Source: Streptomyces xanthochromogenes (GTDB lineage Bacteria > Actinomycetota > Actinomycetes > Streptomycetales > Streptomycetaceae). From it: a DNA stretch of 64,000 bases. The notes below the pieces were generated by a model that searched no databases, was not told where the DNA came from, and saw only the letters and a list, made by a program, of their open reading frames with translations. How positions within the stretch are numbered: position 1 is the first letter of the stretch; each line of letters opens with the position of its first letter. This document shows, in pieces, positions 54,060 through 63,269 of the stretch. Location of the stretch: NCBI RefSeq assembly GCF_014650455.1, contig NZ_BMUZ01000002.1, forward strand, positions 402,125-466,124, given 5' to 3'. A program made the position numbers and the translations under genes.

Positions 54060-55271
54060 GTGGCAGCACCGCAGAACTACCTCGCAGTCATCAAGGTCAT
54101 CGGTGTCGGCGGCGGTGGTGTCAATGCCATCAACCGAATGATCGAGGTCGGTCTCAAGGGCGTCGAGTTCATCGCGATCAACACTGACGCACAAGCACTG
54201 TTGATGAGCGACGCCGACGTCAAGCTCGACGTCGGCCGTGAACTCACCCGCGGCCTCGGGGCCGGAGCCAACCCGGCAGTCGGACGCAAGGCGGCAGAGG
54301 ACCACCGTGAGGAGATCGAGGAGGTCCTCAAGGGGGCCGACATGGTCTTCGTCACCGCAGGCGAAGGCGGCGGCACCGGCACCGGCGGCGCCCCCGTCGT
54401 CGCCAACATCGCGCGTTCGCTCGGCGCCCTGACGATCGGCGTGGTCACCCGCCCGTTCACCTTCGAGGGCCGGCGCCGCGCCAACCAGGCGGAGGACGGC
54501 ATCGCCGAGCTCCGCGAAGAGGTCGACACCCTCATCGTCATCCCCAACGACCGGCTGCTCTCCATCTCCGACCGCCAGGTCAGCGTCCTGGACGCGTTCA
54601 AGTCCGCGGACCAGGTGCTGCTCAGCGGTGTCCAGGGCATCACGGACCTGATCACCACGCCGGGTCTCATCAACCTCGACTTCGCCGACGTCAAGTCGGT
54701 CATGTCGGAAGCCGGTTCGGCCCTCATGGGCATCGGCTCGGCCCGCGGCGACGACCGCGCGGTGGCCGCCGCCGAGATGGCGATCTCCTCGCCGCTCCTG
54801 GAGGCGTCCATCGACGGCGCCCGCGGCGTGCTGCTCTCCATCTCCGGTGGCTCGGACCTCGGCCTGTTCGAGATCAACGAAGCCGCCCAACTGGTGAGCG
54901 AGGCCGCCCACCCCGAGGCGAACATCATCTTCGGTGCGGTCATCGACGACGCCCTCGGCGACGAGGTGCGCGTCACCGTCATCGCGGCCGGCTTCGACGG
55001 CGGTCAGCCGCCGGCGCGCCGGGACACGGTCCTCGGCAGCGCCTCCAACAAGCGCGACGAGCCGGCCCCTTCGCGTCCGTCCGAGGCATCCCGCCCGCTC
55101 GGCGGACTCGGCACCGTCGGCACCCGCGAGGAGACCCCGGCCCCGGCGCCGGCTCCGGTCGAGCCCGCCCCGGTCAACGAGGCCCCCGCGGCTCCGCCGC
55201 ACGTTCCGACGGCCCGTCCCTACCCGGACAGCCAGGCCGAGGAGCTGGACGTTCCGGACTTCCTCAAGTGA
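54060..55271 (+). CDS. ftsZ: Cell division GTPase FtsZ
   Basis: A 403-residue tubulin-like GTPase forming the division ring or sporulation ladders. It has the tubulin signature '[16 protein letters not shown]', N-terminal '[16 protein letters not shown]', the T7 loop '[12 protein letters not shown]', a Pro/Ala-rich linker, and the C-terminal peptide 'DVPDFLK' that binds SepF in actinobacteria. GTG 54060 is chosen by the start '[12 protein letters not shown]', known for S. coelicolor FtsZ, and by GAGAGG upstream. Control is from its own region at 53783-54059. Confidence 0.97.
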   Translation: MAAPQNYLAVIKVIGVGGGGVNAINRMIEVGLKGVEFIAINTDAQALLMSDADVKLDVGRELTRGLGAGANPAVGRKAAEDHREEIEEVLKGADMVFVTAGEGGGTGTGGAPVVANIARSLGALTIGVVTRPFTFEGRRRANQAEDGIAELREEVDTLIVIPNDRLLSISDRQVSVLDAFKSADQVLLSGVQGITDLITTPGLINLDFADVKSVMSEAGSALMGIGSARGDDRAVAAAEMAISSPLLEASIDGARGVLLSISGGSDLGLFEINEAAQLVSEAAHPEANIIFGAVIDDALGDEVRVTVIAAGFDGGQPPARRDTVLGSASNKRDEPAPSRPSEASRPLGGLGTVGTREETPAPAPAPVEPAPVNEAPAAPPHVPTARPYPDSQAEELDVPDFLK

Positions 55272-55299
55272 GCGAAGCGTTTCGAAGCGACCACTTGAA

Positions 55300-56028
55300 G
55301 TGATACGAGAGCAGGGCAATGTGAGCGGCGCGCACTTCGCCTTCACCGACCGGTGGGGTGGGGTGAGCGCCGTTCCGTACGAGGAGCTCAACCTCGGCGG
55401 TGCGGTCGGCGACGACCCCGCCTCGGTACGCACCAACCGTGAGCTCGCCGCCGGGAAGCTCGGGCTCGACCCGGCCCGGGTGGTCTGGATGAACCAGGTG
55501 CACGGACGCGAGGTGGCCGTCGTCGACGGCCCCTTCGCACCGGGTGACCCGGCCGCCGTGGACGCGGTGGTGACGGGCCGCCGGGGAACCGCGCTCGCCG
55601 TACTCACCGCCGACTGCACCCCGGTACTGCTCGCCGATCCGGTGGCGGGGGTCGCCGGCGCGGCCCACGCGGGCCGGCCCGGAATGGTCGCGGGCGTGGT
55701 GCCCGCCGCGGTCGGGGCGATGGTCTCGCTCGGCGCGGACCCGGCCCGGATCGTCGCCCGCACCGGGCCCGCCGTCTGCGGCCGCTGCTACGAAGTGCCC
55801 GAGCCCATGCGGGCCGAGGTCGCCGAGGCCGAGCCCGCCGCTTGGTCCGAGACCAGCTGGGGGACACCCGCTGTGGACGTGACCGCGGGGGTGCACGCAC
55901 AACTCGCCGCCCTCGGCGTCACCGACATCGAGGCCTCGCCGGTCTGCACGCTCGAATCGCTCGACCACTTCTCGTACCGCCGCGACCGCACCACTGGGCG
56001 GCTCGCCGGATATGTCTGGCTGGACTGA
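55300..56028 (+). CDS. yfiH: Peptidoglycan editing factor PgeF/YfiH (laccase-domain protein)
   Basis: A 242-residue Cu-oxidase_4-fold protein. In this family a Cys/His site hydrolyses wrongly built UDP-MurNAc-L-Ser precursors or deaminates purine nucleosides. Seen are 'WMNQVHGREV', 'LTADCTPVLLAD', 'GAAHAGRPGMVAG' and 'GPAVCGRCYEVP' carrying the His-Cys-His metal site. GTG 55300 gives the length recalled for SCO2081 (242); GTG 55321 with CAGGG before it is an alternative. It sits 28 bp after ftsZ. Confidence 0.88.
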   Translation: MIREQGNVSGAHFAFTDRWGGVSAVPYEELNLGGAVGDDPASVRTNRELAAGKLGLDPARVVWMNQVHGREVAVVDGPFAPGDPAAVDAVVTGRRGTALAVLTADCTPVLLADPVAGVAGAAHAGRPGMVAGVVPAAVGAMVSLGADPARIVARTGPAVCGRCYEVPEPMRAEVAEAEPAAWSETSWGTPAVDVTAGVHAQLAALGVTDIEASPVCTLESLDHFSYRRDRTTGRLAGYVWLD

Positions 56029-56034
56029 CGACTC

Positions 56035-56754
56035 ATGACGGATCGCAAGACCGAACTCGCCGAGAACCTGGCCCGGGTGGAGGAGCGAATCGCCTCCGCC
56101 TGTGCCGCGGCCGGGCGCGCGCGGGCGGACGTGACCCTCATCGTGGTCACCAAGACCTACCCCGCGAGCGATGTACGGCTGCTGCACGAACTGGGTGTGC
56201 GCGAAGTCGCGGAGAACCGCGACCAGGATGCCGCCCCCAAGGCCGCCGACTGCGCCGACCTCGATCTGACCTGGCACTTCGTGGGCCAGCTCCAGACGAA
56301 CAAGGTGCGTTCGGTGGCCAGTTACGCCGACACCGTGCAGTCGGTCGACCGGGCCCGGCTGATCGGCCCGCTCTCCACCGCCGCCGTACGGGCCGAGCGC
56401 GAGCTGGGCTGTCTGATCCAGGTCGCGCTCGACGCGGAGTCCGGCGAGCGGGGTGAGCGCGGAGGCGTCGCCCCGGACGGGATCGGGGAGTTGGCCGCGC
56501 TCGTCGCCGAAGCGCCGGGGCTGCGGCTCGACGGTCTGATGACCGTGGCACCGCTGGCCGGTGAGTACGCCGGCCGGCAACGGGCGGCTTTCGAGCGGCT
56601 GCTGGAATTCTCATCCCGCCTGCGCGCGGACCATCCGGCTGCGAACATGGTGTCAGCAGGGATGAGTGCGGACCTCGAAGAGGCCGTCGCGGCCGGAGCG
56701 ACACATGTACGCGTCGGAACGGCGGTGCTCGGAGACCGACCCCGGCTCGGGTAA
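56035..56754 (+). CDS. ylmE: PLP-homeostasis protein YlmE/YggS
   Basis: A 239-residue pyridoxal-phosphate-binding TIM barrel. The PLP Lys lies in '[12 protein letters not shown]', with '[15 protein letters not shown]', '[12 protein letters not shown]', 'LMTVAP' and '[27 protein letters not shown]'. Members keep free PLP in balance. ATG 56035 lies 6 bases after yfiH. Confidence 0.92.
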   Translation: MTDRKTELAENLARVEERIASACAAAGRARADVTLIVVTKTYPASDVRLLHELGVREVAENRDQDAAPKAADCADLDLTWHFVGQLQTNKVRSVASYADTVQSVDRARLIGPLSTAAVRAERELGCLIQVALDAESGERGERGGVAPDGIGELAALVAEAPGLRLDGLMTVAPLAGEYAGRQRAAFERLLEFSSRLRADHPAANMVSAGMSADLEEAVAAGATHVRVGTAVLGDRPRLG

Positions 56755-56820
56755 CGTCGCGAAGCAAGTCGGACCACAGCAGAAAATATGGTCATTCCCA
56801 CTCTTCGGTGGGCAGACCGC

Positions 56821-56872
56821 GTGGATCGTGGGCCCTTGGTGACGCTGCCACTTGGCGACAGGAGCGATCCAC
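56821..56872 (+). promoter_or_regulatory. Inverted repeat in the sepF leader
   Basis: GTGGATCG (56821-56828) and CGATCCAC (56865-56872) can pair across 36 nt, ending 22 bases before sepF. A smaller hairpin CCCAC...GTGGG lies at 56797-56812, and TATGGT near 56787 is a -10 candidate. The role is unknown. Confidence 0.4.
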
Positions 56873-56894
56873 CACAGAGCGGAGGAATCTGAGC

Positions 56895-57512
56895 ATGGCC
56901 GGCGCGATGCGCAAGATGGCGGTCTACCTCGGCCTCGTGGAGGACGATGGGTACGACGGCCGGGGGTTCGACCCCGACGACGATTTCGAACCCGAGCCCG
57001 AACCGGAGCGCGACCGTCGGCGGCACCAGCCCCCGCACCAGTCCCCGCTCCAGGACGAACGGGACGAACCGGTACGAGTAACTCAGCCTCCAGCGCCGAG
57101 AGAACCGGTTCAGCTATCGGTAGAAAGCGGACGTCCGGCGCGAATTGCACCCGTGGCGTCCATCACACCTGAACGTCCGAGCCTGGAGAAGAACGCGCCG
57201 GTGATCATGCCCAAGGTTGTGTCCGAGCGGGAGCCGTACCGCATCACCACGCTGCACCCGCGGACCTACAACGAGGCCCGTACCATCGGGGAACACTTCC
57301 GCGAGGGCACTCCGGTGATCATGAATCTCACCGAGATGGACGACACCGACGCGAAGCGACTTGTCGACTTTGCCGCCGGTCTGGTCTTCGGTCTGCACGG
57401 CAGCATTGAACGGGTGACGCAGAAGGTGTTCCTGCTGTCTCCTGCTAACGTCGATGTCACGGCGGAGGACAAGGCCCGCATCGCAGAGGGCGGATTCTTC
57501 AACCAGAGCTGA
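56895..57512 (+). CDS. sepF: Cell division protein SepF
   Basis: A 205-residue FtsZ membrane anchor. The N-terminal amphipathic helix ('[17 protein letters not shown]') is followed by an acidic/Arg disordered linker and the SepF core '[21 protein letters not shown]...[26 protein letters not shown]'. ATG 56895 has GGAGG upstream, so the open frame from 56808 is not used. Actinobacteria lack FtsA, and SepF links the FtsZ tail to the membrane. Streptomyces have SepF paralogues; this is the dcw-linked one. Confidence 0.93.
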   Translation: MAGAMRKMAVYLGLVEDDGYDGRGFDPDDDFEPEPEPERDRRRHQPPHQSPLQDERDEPVRVTQPPAPREPVQLSVESGRPARIAPVASITPERPSLEKNAPVIMPKVVSEREPYRITTLHPRTYNEARTIGEHFREGTPVIMNLTEMDDTDAKRLVDFAAGLVFGLHGSIERVTQKVFLLSPANVDVTAEDKARIAEGGFFNQS

Positions 57513-57583
57513 GAACACGACACCGGGAACGAACCGGCCGCATCAGGCCGGAGCTTTGATGCAAGGGGAGAGGGAAGCGCGAG

Positions 57584-57868
57584 ATGGGCGTCGCACTACA
57601 GGTGGTCTACATCGCGCTGATGTGCTTCCTCATCGTGCTGATCTTCCGGCTCGTCATGGACTACGTCTTCCAGTTCGCCCGTTCATGGCAACCCGGCAAG
57701 GCGATGGTGGTCGTTCTTGAGGCCACCTACACTGTCACCGATCCACCGCTCAAGCTTCTGCGGCGGTTCATTCCGCCGCTGCGTCTCGGGGGCGTGGCAC
57801 TCGACCTGTCCTTCTTCGTTCTGATGATCATCGTCTACATCCTGATCAGCATCGTGGTCAGGTTGTGA
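57584..57868 (+). CDS. YggT family membrane protein
   Basis: A 94-residue protein with two long membrane helices ('VYIALMCFLIVLIFRLVMDYV' approximately at 5-25 and 'LDLSFFVLMIIVYILISIVV' at the end) joined by the conserved 'VTDPPLKLLRRFIPPLRLGGVALD'. Members are tied to membrane and ion homeostasis or division, by position between sepF and divIVA. ATG 57584 follows GGGAGAGGGAAG. Confidence 0.93.
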   Translation: MGVALQVVYIALMCFLIVLIFRLVMDYVFQFARSWQPGKAMVVVLEATYTVTDPPLKLLRRFIPPLRLGGVALDLSFFVLMIIVYILISIVVRL

Positions 57869-57917
57869 ACGATTCGGTCCTGCCGACTGCCGACGACTAC
57901 GTAGAGGTGAAGAAGAG

Positions 57918-59108
57918 ATGCCGCTGACCCCCGAGGACGTGCGGAACAAGCAGTTCACGACCGTCCGCCTCCGAGAAGGCTATGACGAGGACGAGGTCGA
58001 TGCCTTCCTCGACGAGGTCGAGTCGGAGCTGACGCGACTGCTGCGCGAGAACGAGGATCTGCGCGCCAAGCTGGCCGCCGCCACTCGCGCCGCCGCGCAG
58101 AACCAGCAGCAGCAGGGCATGCGCAAGCAGGAGCCGCAGGACGGCCGAGGCCCGGGCGCGCCCGTACCCGCCGCCATATCCGGTCCGCCGCAGGTCCAGC
58201 AGCAGCAGCCGCAGATGGGCCCGCCCCAGCTGCCCAGCGGTGCGCCGCAGCTGCCCGCCGGACCCGGTGGCCACGGCCCGCAGGGCCAGCACGGCCAGGG
58301 TTCGATGGGTCAGGGTCCGATGGGCCAGGGCCCCATGGGTCAGGGTCCGATGGGCCAGCAGAACCACCCCCAGAACCAGCTGGGTCAGGGCCCCATGGGT
58401 CAGAACCAGCTCGGCCAGGGCCCCATGGGCCAGCAGATGGGCGGCCCCATGGGCGGCCACGGTCCGCAGATGGGACAGCCGGCCCAGGCGCCCGGTGGCG
58501 ACAGCGCCGCCCGTGTGCTCTCCCTCGCGCAGCAGACCGCCGACCAGGCGATCGCGGAGGCCCGTTCCGAGGCCAACAAGATCGTCGGCGAGGCCCGGTC
58601 CCGCGCCGAGGGGCTGGAGCGCGACGCCCGTGCCAAGGCGGACGCCCTGGAGCGGGACGCGCAGGAGAAGCACCGCGTCGCGATGGGCTCCCTGGAGTCC
58701 GCCCGCGCCACCCTTGAGCGCAAGGTCGAGGACCTGCGGGGCTTCGAGCGCGAGTACCGCACGCGTCTGAAGTCCTACCTGGAGTCGCAGCTGCGTCAGC
58801 TGGAGACCCAGGCCGACGACTCGCTCGCGCCGCCGCGTACCCCGGCGACCGCGTCGCTGCCGCCGGCTCCGCAGATGAGCGGTTCCATGGCGTCGGCCGG
58901 TGCCGGTGCGATGGGACACCCGATGGGTGGCCAGCCGTCCATGGGCGGGCAGCCGTCCATGCCGAGCGGGCCGTCCTACGGTGGCCAGCAGCAGATGTCG
59001 CCGGCCATGACCCAGCCGATGGCGCCGGTGCGGCCGCAGGGGCCTTCGCCCATGCAGCAGGCGCCTTCTCCGATGCGGGGCTTCCTGATCGACGAGGACG
59101 ACAACTGA
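57918..59108 (+). CDS. divIVA: Polar growth protein DivIVA
   Basis: A 396-residue coiled-coil scaffold that marks growing hyphal tips and branch points in Streptomyces. The conserved N-terminal domain is 'LTPEDVRNKQFTTVRLREGYDEDEVDAFLDEVESEL' (given in part). Next comes a 120-residue Gln/Gly/Pro/Met-rich segment with tandem 'GPMGQ' repeats, then the main coiled coil (about residues 195-295), then a Met/Gly/Pro/Ser-rich tail ending 'GFLIDEDDN'. ATG 57918 follows GAGGTGAAG. Kinase AfsK phosphorylates the S. coelicolor protein; sites were not examined here. Confidence 0.95.
   Translation: MPLTPEDVRNKQFTTVRLREGYDEDEVDAFLDEVESELTRLLRENEDLRAKLAAATRAAAQNQQQQGMRKQEPQDGRGPGAPVPAAISGPPQVQQQQPQMGPPQLPSGAPQLPAGPGGHGPQGQHGQGSMGQGPMGQGPMGQGPMGQQNHPQNQLGQGPMGQNQLGQGPMGQQMGGPMGGHGPQMGQPAQAPGGDSAARVLSLAQQTADQAIAEARSEANKIVGEARSRAEGLERDARAKADALERDAQEKHRVAMGSLESARATLERKVEDLRGFEREYRTRLKSYLESQLRQLETQADDSLAPPRTPATASLPPAPQMSGSMASAGAGAMGHPMGGQPSMGGQPSMPSGPSYGGQQQMSPAMTQPMAPVRPQGPSPMQQAPSPMRGFLIDEDDN
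58300..58445 (+). repeat. Tandem 'GPMGQ' coding repeat within divIVA
   Basis: 15-nt units of the form 'ggtccgatgggccag' recur about seven times, four back to back and the rest separated by 'NQLGQ' or 'QNHPQ'. Units alternate synonymous codons (ggt/ggc, ccg/ccc). Such tandem repeats can change copy number by slippage. Confidence 0.8.
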
Positions 59109-59114
59109 CGGGCT

Positions 59115-59188
59115 CTACGCGCGTGCCCCGCGCGTAGCCGTCGGCAGGCTGCAAGGGCCGGTACCGGGTTCCCCCGGTACCGGCCCTT
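59115..59188 (+). terminator. Tandem hairpins after divIVA
   Basis: A first hairpin pairs CTACGCGCG (59115-59123) with CGCGCGTAG (59129-59137). A second has perfect 16-bp arms starting AAGGGCCGGTACCGGG (59153-59168) and a 4-nt loop (to 59188). Together they should end dcw transcription. Confidence 0.85.
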
Positions 59189-59229
59189 CGCCGTACCCGG
59201 CGCGGGGGTCGCCTGCGGCGGGCGGAATC

Positions 59230-59480
59230 CCCCACCCCGCCCCTTCCTGCTGTGACACTCCGCGGCTCCGCCGCGTGGCCTCCGGGGGTGTGGGTGGGTG
59301 AGCCGGTCTTCGGGGGCTCCGCCCCAGACCCCCGATCGCGCCTGAACGGCGCTCGTCCTCAATCGCCGGACGGGCTGAAATGCCCGACGCGGGCCCGCGC
59401 CAAGGCTTTCAGGGCCGCGGGGAACTGCGCGACCAGCCACGTACGGTCCGCAGCCGACGCACTATTCCCCCGGAGGGTCT
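59230..59480. repeat. Dispersed composite intergenic repeat, copy 4
   Basis: Between the divIVA and ileS terminators. It holds GGGGGCTCCGCCCC (near 59313), the 42-nt block at 59336-59377 identical to 2374-2415, and 'GGGGAACTGCGCGACCAGCC' near 59419 followed by a CCGCAGCCG block. The order and orientation are those of copy 1. Confidence 0.78.
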
Positions 59481-59508
59481 CGGGAAGGGGCGGGGTGGGG
59501 GTAAAGCA

Positions 59509-59542
59509 ACGGCCCGCCCTCACGACCGTGGGGGCGGGCCGT
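59509..59542 (-). terminator. Terminator of ileS
   Basis: Perfect 11-bp arms ACGGCCCGCCC and GGGCGGGCCGT with a 12-nt loop begin 18 bases beyond the ileS stop. Confidence 0.82.
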
Positions 59543-59560
59543 CGCAACCGTTGGCCGGGA

Positions 59561-62500
59561 TTACACCTTGCGGAGGCGGAACGTCAGGGACAGGGGCTCG
59601 TCCGTGAAGGGCGCGCCGTAGGAGTCGTCCGCGGCGCCCGGGGCGTAGTCCGTGGCCAGGACCTCGTCCGCGATCAGGGAGGCGTGGGCCGACAGGGCCG
59701 AGGAGACCTCCGGGTCGGCGGACTCCCAGCGCACCGCGATCCGGTCCGCCACATCGAGCCCGCTGTTCTTGCGCGCCTCCTGGATCAGCCGGATCGCGTC
59801 CCGGGCCAGGCCCGCGAGCCGCAGCTCCGGAGTGATCTCCAGGTCGAGGGCGACCGTCGCACCGGAGTCGGAGGCCACCGACCAGCCCTCGCGCGGGGTC
59901 TCGGTGATGATGACCTCGTCGGGGGCCAGCGAGACCTGCTCGCCGTTCACCTCCACCGCCGCCGCGCCGGTGTCCCGCAGCGAGGCCGAGAGCGCCGCCG
60001 CGTCCGCCGCGGCCACGGCCTTCGCCACGTCCTGGACGCCCTTGCCGAACCGCTTGCCCAGTGCCCGGAAGTTGGCCTTCGCCGTGGTGTCGACCAGCGA
60101 GCCGCCCACCTCGGAGAGCGAGGCGAGCGACGACACGTTCAGCTCCTCCGTGATCTGCGCGTGCAGTTCGGGGGAGAGCGCCTCGAAGCCCGCCACCGCG
60201 ACCAGCGCCCGGGACAGCGGCTGGCGCGTCTTGACGCCCGACTCCGCACGCGTCGCCCGGCCCAGCTCCACCAGGCGGCGGACCAGCGCCATCTGCTGCG
60301 AGAGCGCGGGGTCGATCGCGGAGGCGTCCGCTACCGGCCAGGACGAGAGGTGCACCGACTCCGGGGCGTCCGGGGTCACCGGCACGACCATGTCCTGCCA
60401 GACCCGCTCGGCGATGAACGGCGTCAGCGGCGCCATCAGGCGCGTGATCGTCTCGACCACGTCGTGCAGGGTGCGCAGGGCCGCCTTGTCACCCTGCCAG
60501 AAGCGGCGGCGCGAGCGGCGCACGTACCAGTTGGAGAGGTCGTCGACGAACGAGGACAGTGCCTTGCCGGCCCGCTGGGTGTCATACGACTCCAGGGCCG
60601 AAGTCACCTGCGCCACCAGCGAGTTGAGCTCGCTGAGCAGCCAGCGGTCCAGGATCGTGCGGTCGGCCGGGGCCGGGTCCGCCGCGCTCGGTGCCCAGTC
60701 GGACGTACGGGCGTAGAGGGCCTGGAAGGCGACGGTGTTCCAGTAGGTGAGCAGCGTCTTGCGCACCACCTCCTGGATGGTGCCGTGGCCGACCCGGCGG
60801 GCCGCCCACGGGGAGCCGCCGGCCGCCATGAACCAGCGCACCGCGTCCGCGCCGTGCTGGTCCATCAGCGGGATCGGGTCCAGGGTGTTGCCCAGGTGCT
60901 TGGACATCTTGCGGCCGTCCTCGGCGAGGATGTGGCCGAGGCAGACCACGTTCTCGTACGACGACTTGTCGAAGACCAGGGTGCCGACCGCCATCAGCGT
61001 GTAGAACCAGCCGCGGGTCTGGTCGATGGCCTCGGAGATGAACTGGGCCGGGTAGCGGCTCTCGAACAGCTCCTTGTTCTGGTGCGGGTAGCCGTACTGC
61101 GCGAACGGCATCGAGCCCGAGTCGTACCAGGCGTCGATGACCTCGGGCACGCGCACCGCTTCCAGCGAGCAGCCCTCGGCGGTGCAGGTGAAGGTCACCT
61201 CGTCGATGTACGGCCGGTGCGGGTCGAGGGCGGACTGGTCGGTGCCGGTCAGCTCGGTGAGCTCGGCGCGCGAGCCCACGCAGGTCAGGTGGCCCTCCTC
61301 GCAGCGCCAGATGGGCAGCGGGGTGCCCCAGTAGCGGTTGCGGGACAGCGCCCAGTCGATGTTGTTCTTCAGCCAGTCGCCGAAGCGGCCCTCCTTGACC
61401 GACTCCGGGAACCAGTTGGTCTTCTCGTTCTCCCGCAGCATCGCGTCCTTGACGGCGGTGGTGCGGATGTACCAGGACGGCTGCGCGTAGTAGAGCAGCG
61501 CGGTGTGGCAGCGCCAGCAGTGCGGGTAGCTGTGCTCGTAGGGGACGTGCCGGAAGAGGAGGCCGCGCTCCTTGAGGTTCTCCGTGAGCTTCTCGTCCGC
61601 CTTCTTGAAGAAGACGCCGCCGACCAGCGGGACGTCCTCCTCGAAGGTGCCGTCGGGGCGGACCGGGTTCACGACCGGAAGCCCGTACGCCTTGCAGACC
61701 AGGAGGTCGTCGGCGCCGAAGGCGGGTGACTGGTGGACCAGACCCGTACCGTCCTCGGTCGTGACGTACTCGGCGTTCACCACGTAGTGCGCGGGCTCGG
61801 GGAACTCCACCAGCTCGAAGGGGCGCTGGTAGGTCCAGCGCTCCATCTCGGCGCCGGTGAACGACCGGCCGGTGGCCTCCCAGCCCTCGCCGAGGGCCTT
61901 CTCCAGGAGGGGCTCGGCGACGACGAGCTTCTCCTCGCCGTTCGTCGCCACGACGTAGGTGACCTCGGGGTGGGCCGCGACCGCCGTGTTGGACACCAGG
62001 GTCCAGGGGGTCGTCGTCCACACCAGGAGGGCCGCCTCGCCCGCGAGCGGGCCGCCGGTGAGCGGGAAGCGGACGAAGACCGAGGGGTCGACGACCGTCT
62101 CGTAGCCCTGGGCCAGCTCGTGGTCCGAGAGACCGGTGCCGCAGCGCGGGCACCAGGGGGCGACGCGGTGGTCCTGGGTGAGCAGGCCCTTGTTGAAGAT
62201 CTCCTTCAGGGACCACCACACGGACTCGACGTACTGCGGGTCCATGGTGCGGTACGCGTCGTCCAGGTCGACCCAGTAGCCCATGCGGGTCGTGAGGTCG
62301 GCGAAGGCGTCGGTGTGCCGGGTCACGGACTCGCGGCACTTGGCGTTGAACTCGGCGATGCCGTACGCCTCGATGTCCTTCTTGCCGTTGAAGCCCAGCT
62401 CCTTCTCGACCGCGAGCTCGACCGGCAGGCCGTGGCAGTCCCAGCCGGCCTTGCGAGCCACGTGGTAGCCCTGCATCGTGCGGAATCGGGGGAAGACGTC

Positions 62501-62701
62501 CTTGAAGACGCGGGCCTCGATGTGGTGGGCGCCGGGCATGCCGTTGGCGGTGGGCGGGCCCTCGTAGAAGACCCACTCCGGGCGGCCCTCGGACTGTTCG
62601 AGGCTCTTGGCGAAGACCTTGGACTGCTCCCAGAAGTCGAGCACGGCGTGCTCTAGGGCGGGCAGGTCTACCTGGGCGGGCACCTGGCGGTACTGCGACA
62701 T
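59561..62701 (-). CDS. ileS: Isoleucyl-tRNA synthetase
   Basis: A 1046-residue class I synthetase. The HIGH-like block is 'PTANGMPGAHHIEARVFKD', the editing (CP1) domain has 'VWTTTPWTLVSNTAVA', and the second catalytic motif is 'DGRKMSKHLGN'. A cysteine pair 'APWCPRCGTGLS' marks the inserted zinc site. Its general layout, with a long C-terminus, resembles the eukaryote-like IleRS type common in actinobacteria. ATG 62701 has CCGGAGG upstream. The leader carries a T-box, so expression should rise when tRNA-Ile is uncharged. It converges with divIVA. Confidence 0.95.
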   Translation of the reverse strand: MSQYRQVPAQVDLPALEHAVLDFWEQSKVFAKSLEQSEGRPEWVFYEGPPTANGMPGAHHIEARVFKDVFPRFRTMQGYHVARKAGWDCHGLPVELAVEKELGFNGKKDIEAYGIAEFNAKCRESVTRHTDAFADLTTRMGYWVDLDDAYRTMDPQYVESVWWSLKEIFNKGLLTQDHRVAPWCPRCGTGLSDHELAQGYETVVDPSVFVRFPLTGGPLAGEAALLVWTTTPWTLVSNTAVAAHPEVTYVVATNGEEKLVVAEPLLEKALGEGWEATGRSFTGAEMERWTYQRPFELVEFPEPAHYVVNAEYVTTEDGTGLVHQSPAFGADDLLVCKAYGLPVVNPVRPDGTFEEDVPLVGGVFFKKADEKLTENLKERGLLFRHVPYEHSYPHCWRCHTALLYYAQPSWYIRTTAVKDAMLRENEKTNWFPESVKEGRFGDWLKNNIDWALSRNRYWGTPLPIWRCEEGHLTCVGSRAELTELTGTDQSALDPHRPYIDEVTFTCTAEGCSLEAVRVPEVIDAWYDSGSMPFAQYGYPHQNKELFESRYPAQFISEAIDQTRGWFYTLMAVGTLVFDKSSYENVVCLGHILAEDGRKMSKHLGNTLDPIPLMDQHGADAVRWFMAAGGSPWAARRVGHGTIQEVVRKTLLTYWNTVAFQALYARTSDWAPSAADPAPADRTILDRWLLSELNSLVAQVTSALESYDTQRAGKALSSFVDDLSNWYVRRSRRRFWQGDKAALRTLHDVVETITRLMAPLTPFIAERVWQDMVVPVTPDAPESVHLSSWPVADASAIDPALSQQMALVRRLVELGRATRAESGVKTRQPLSRALVAVAGFEALSPELHAQITEELNVSSLASLSEVGGSLVDTTAKANFRALGKRFGKGVQDVAKAVAAADAAALSASLRDTGAAAVEVNGEQVSLAPDEVIITETPREGWSVASDSGATVALDLEITPELRLAGLARDAIRLIQEARKNSGLDVADRIAVRWESADPEVSSALSAHASLIADEVLATDYAPGAADDSYGAPFTDEPLSLTFRLRKV

Positions 62702-62980
62702 CCGGTCATCCTCCGGCGGATCGTCGTGCGGTTCCGTCGGAGGGACGAGAGGCGGCCCTCGTGGGGCGCTTCCCGCGGTACCACCCTCCTTGGCGGTGTG
62801 CGGAACACCGCCCCCTCATTGGGGTCGCGAAGCCGGTTCTACCGGACCCCGGGGACCCCGGGGTCTTTCTTCCGGCGGCTCGGGGGTGATCTTCACCGCG
62901 CGCTCGCCTCCGGGCTCACACCGTCCCCGGATCGCTCTTGGCTGCGTACGCCGCTACTCGTCCCGTCCACGCCTCTCGCT
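62702..62980 (-). ncRNA. T-box leader of ileS (probably translational)
   Basis: The T-box core AGGGTGGTACCGCGG lies at 62787-62773 on the minus strand, with a candidate isoleucine specifier AUC in 'GAAGATCACC' near 62890-62888. Between the core and ileS there is no U-tract terminator. Instead CCTCCGACGG (62743-62734) can pair with CCGCCGGAGG (62719-62710), which contains the ribosome site. This fits the translational T-boxes described for actinobacterial ileS. Confidence 0.88.
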
Positions 62981-62986
62981 GCGGCC

Positions 62987-62992
62987 AGTGTA
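62987..62992 (-). promoter_or_regulatory. -10 element of the ileS T-box transcript
   Basis: TACACT on the minus strand lies just before the region resembling T-box Stem I, giving a predicted start near 62980 and a leader of about 280 nt. No convincing -35 was found. Confidence 0.5.
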
Positions 62993-63243
62993 CGGGGCCC
63001 GAAGAAGCACGGCCGACCGGTTTACGGCGGCCCTCCCGCGGAGCGCGTCCGTGACCCGAATGGCCATACGGGCCCCGGCGGGCTCCGGGCGCCGTCCGTC
63101 CGGCGGATTCGCCGGGGCGGGAGCTGGGCACAACCGATGCAGGTTCGTCTTGCCGCCGGTCCGGGGCGGGGCGAACCGGCGGCGTGCCCCGTTGCCGCGG
63201 GCCTGGGGTCGATTTATCGTCCCAGCACGATTCGCGTGCAAGA

Positions 63244-63256
63244 TCACAATATGTGA
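63244..63256. promoter_or_regulatory. Palindrome upstream of the H1-like/DksA gene
   Basis: TCACA-ATA-TGTGA has perfect 5-bp arms and lies 13 bases before ATG 63270, next to the AAGGGG ribosome site. It could be an operator. The remaining 62993-63243 stretch holds no gene I can support. Confidence 0.4.
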
Positions 63257-63269
63257 AGGGGCCGCGGCC

